A stretch of DNA of 8,000 nt from an uncultured bacterium (GTDB lineage Bacteria > Actinomycetota > Actinomycetes > S36-B12): the NCBI GenBank assembly GCA_903896585.1, contig CAITYI010000090.1:1-8000 (forward strand), written 5' to 3'. This document shows, piece after piece, positions 6,300-8,000 of this stretch. The translations under genes were made by a program, and so were the position numbers. Positions within the stretch are counted from its first letter, which is position 1. Every line of letters starts with the position of its first letter. The notes beneath the pieces were generated by a model that saw nothing but the letters and a program-made list of their open reading frames with translations, did no database searches and was not told the origin of the DNA.

Positions 6300-7067
6300 G
6301 TGTATTTCCTGATTCCACCGAGTGAAGGTAAAACTCCGGCCACCACAGGCGGTGCGCTCAACCTTAATAAATTACCTTTCGCCGAACTCAATGCCAAACG
6401 AAATGAGATAATCGATGCCCTAGTTGCTTTGGCAACCCATAAGCCCGCCATTGCTTCGAAGGCCTTGGGACTCGGCCCCACCCAAGGGGATCAACTGGAT
6501 TTGGACCGAAGCATTCGTACTGCCCACTGCGCGTCCGCGATTGAGATTTATACCGGCGTACTTTTTGATCATCTGGGTTATCACACCCTGACCGCACGAG
6601 CAAAGGAAATTGCTCAACAATCAATTCTTATTTCATCTGCGCTTTTTGGATTTGTTTTTCCGCAAAGTCCGATACCTGCCTACCGATTGAGTGGGTCAAC
6701 TGTGCTTCCAGGAATTGGCCCCCTCGGTGGTTTCTGGAAACCTGAACTTGCGCAGGTCGTAGATACTCTTTCCCAGGAGCTGATTGTGGACATGCGCTCG
6801 GGTACCTATTCAAAGTTGGCGCCGCTCCCTCACCGGGAAAATACCATTGAAGTGAAGGTGATGACTTTGGTCAAAGGTATTCGAAAAAGCGTGACACATT
6901 TCAATAAAGCAACCAAGGGCGATCTTTTGCGCGCCTCGGTGAGTTCAACCAGGAAGTTCCCTCAACACATTGGTGGCCTGGACAGTTACTTTCGACAGTT
7001 AGGGTTCACGGCTGAAATTGAGGTCACGCAAGCCGGAAGACCTGAACTCATAATTCTGACCCAGTGA
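6300..7067 (+). CDS. yaaA: YaaA family protein (DUF328/UPF0246)
   Basis: A 255-residue cytosolic protein of usual family length. E. coli YaaA is induced by hydrogen peroxide, binds DNA and limits free intracellular iron and oxidative DNA damage; the role here is inferred from the family. Visible motifs are the N-terminal FLIPPSEGKT (3-12), IEIYTGVLFDHLGY (81-94), SALFGFVFPQSPIPAYRLSG (113-132), GGFWKPEL (143-150), VDMRSGTYSKLAP (163-175) and a C-terminal LDSYFRQLGFT. The SEGK form of the N-terminal motif is, as I recall, typical of actinobacterial members. The start is a GTG at 6300, chosen because the conserved segment begins immediately after it. No ribosome binding site is visible, so translation may be leaderless. 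It is divergent from the membrane-protein gene and convergent with the RNase HI/phosphatase gene, with only 7 bp between the two stop codons. Confidence 0.9.
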   Translation: MYFLIPPSEGKTPATTGGALNLNKLPFAELNAKRNEIIDALVALATHKPAIASKALGLGPTQGDQLDLDRSIRTAHCASAIEIYTGVLFDHLGYHTLTARAKEIAQQSILISSALFGFVFPQSPIPAYRLSGSTVLPGIGPLGGFWKPELAQVVDTLSQELIVDMRSGTYSKLAPLPHRENTIEVKVMTLVKGIRKSVTHFNKATKGDLLRASVSSTRKFPQHIGGLDSYFRQLGFTAEIEVTQAGRPELIILTQ

Positions 7068-7074
7068 CGCACAC

Positions 7075-8000
7075 TCAGGCGCCATCAACCATTAGGCCGT
7101 GTAAATGACCTGATTCCGCAAAGGAAAACATGCTGGAGTTGCCATCGGGATACCAAGCAAGTTTTGATAGGGAACATGGCGGAAGTTCCATCTTGAAAAC
7201 TGCTTCCAGTGGCGCACCCACCGCCGTGCTTGTCATGATCTTGATGGGAGTGACGTGGGAAACAATCAACACGTGCTCTCCAGCAAATTGATCAAGAACT
7301 TTGCGCCTACCCTGCTCGACTCGATCTTTGACGTGGGCAAAAGACTCTCCGCCTGGTGGCGCAATATCGGTGCCAGATAGCCACTCTTGGAGTTCATCCG
7401 GCCATCGATGGCTTACTTCGGAGAAAGTGCAGCCGTCCCATTCGCCAAATACCGTTTCAGCAAACTCCGGCATGGTGACAATTGGCAAACCCACTGCGGC
7501 CGAAACAAACTGGGCTGTTTGTTGGGTCCGCAACAGGGGCGAAGCAATAATCGCCGTTACTTCATTTCGGCGGGCTATCTCGGTTGCTAATGCTTGGGCC
7601 TGCTGAACTCCCAGCGGTGCAAGTGGAACATCGAGTCCGCCTGAACCGCTGAATCTCTTTTCTAATGAGTAGACCGAGGCGCCGTGTCGGGCCATGTGCG
7701 TGGTAACCGGGACCCCGATGTCAGCCCACCCGATCATGGCATTGGCCGTTTTTGCCAGTGCCGTCTCTACTACGTCACGGGCAAAAAGTTCCTGGACCGA
7801 GCCCAAAAGATCTTCATCGGATGATCCGGGCAGATTCAAATCCACAGTCCGGTGAATTGTGACCGGAGTGAGTCCGTCGAAGGAATCAAGAATTTCATTA
7901 GCTAAAGCATCGGCCGCCGCATTTTGTTCTCGGGGCACCCAGCAGTAGGTCACTTGACCTGCAGGCAAAATGGATCGGGCTTCCTTAGCCAGATCTCGCA
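7075..8000 (-). CDS. Bifunctional RNase HI / histidine phosphatase (CobC-like), 5' end beyond window
   Basis: The frame is open to the right edge, so the start and most of the RNase HI domain lie outside. The first ~38 visible residues are the end of RNase HI, which cuts RNA in RNA-DNA hybrids: VTYCWVPREQNAAADALANE, with Asp30 of the visible part as the likely last catalytic acid. A linker of about 60 residues leads to a phosphoglycerate-mutase-like histidine phosphatase (visible residues ~97-305). It has the nucleophile motif ARHG (His105), ASPLLRTQQTA (Arg157), ETVFGEWDG (Glu181), APPGGESF and SHVTPIK (His248), the complete catalytic set. This matches M. tuberculosis Rv2228c, where the C-terminal domain has alpha-ribazole phosphatase (CobC) activity. 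A role in cobalamin assembly is inferred; a broader phosphatase role is possible. In 307 visible residues I see no truncation or missing catalytic residue. Confidence 0.92.
   Translation of the reverse strand, partial: RDLAKEARSILPAGQVTYCWVPREQNAAADALANEILDSFDGLTPVTIHRTVDLNLPGSSDEDLLGSVQELFARDVVETALAKTANAMIGWADIGVPVTTHMARHGASVYSLEKRFSGSGGLDVPLAPLGVQQAQALATEIARRNEVTAIIASPLLRTQQTAQFVSAAVGLPIVTMPEFAETVFGEWDGCTFSEVSHRWPDELQEWLSGTDIAPPGGESFAHVKDRVEQGRRKVLDQFAGEHVLIVSHVTPIKIMTSTAVGAPLEAVFKMELPPCSLSKLAWYPDGNSSMFSFAESGHLHGLMVDGA

Overview
The window looks like a chromosomal housekeeping region of an actinobacterium (Actinomycetota) with moderate GC content, judged by eye at around the low fifties per cent. 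The clearest lineage marker is the right-hand gene. It joins the end of an RNase HI domain to a CobC-like histidine phosphatase, an architecture known from Mycobacterium tuberculosis Rv2228c and its relatives. Other hints agree: TANNNT-type -10 elements, apparently leaderless starts and a bacterial A-type RNase P RNA. I cannot name the genus from sequence alone. Nothing suggests a mobile element, CRISPR array, prophage or recent transfer.

Layout. Positions 1-97 hold the probable last codons of an unidentified + strand gene and its hairpin terminator. A TetR-family regulator follows on the - strand (105-680). It is divergent from a + strand methionine/one-carbon operon: metH (921-4412, cobalamin-dependent methionine synthase) and metF (4402-5256, methylenetetrahydrofolate reductase), which overlap by 11 bp. 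The 240 bp between tetR and metH are the most information-rich non-coding part. They contain a 9-bp inverted repeat next to each divergent promoter, an extended -10 promoter, a perfect 14-bp palindrome, and a roughly 140-nt leader. That leader can fold into two long hairpins, and the loop of the second is complementary to the metH ribosome binding site.

After metF come three tandem 15-bp repeats beginning at its stop codon. Next are the RNase P RNA gene rnpB (- strand, 5328-5720) with its own promoter, and a 118-residue four-helix membrane protein (- strand, 5757-6113). The right side has a YaaA/DUF328 family protein (+ strand, 6300-7067, probably leaderless). It converges, with a 7-bp gap, on the RNase HI/phosphatase gene, which runs off the right edge.

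How the parts fit. MetF makes 5-methyltetrahydrofolate, and MetH uses that methyl group and cobalamin to turn homocysteine into methionine, so metH-metF is a compact two-step methyl pathway. The divergent TetR gene and the structured leader are two independent candidate control layers: transcription initiation, and translation of metH. I did not recognise the leader as a known riboswitch class by eye. It is the best candidate here for something undescribed. The remaining genes are ordinary housekeeping genes.
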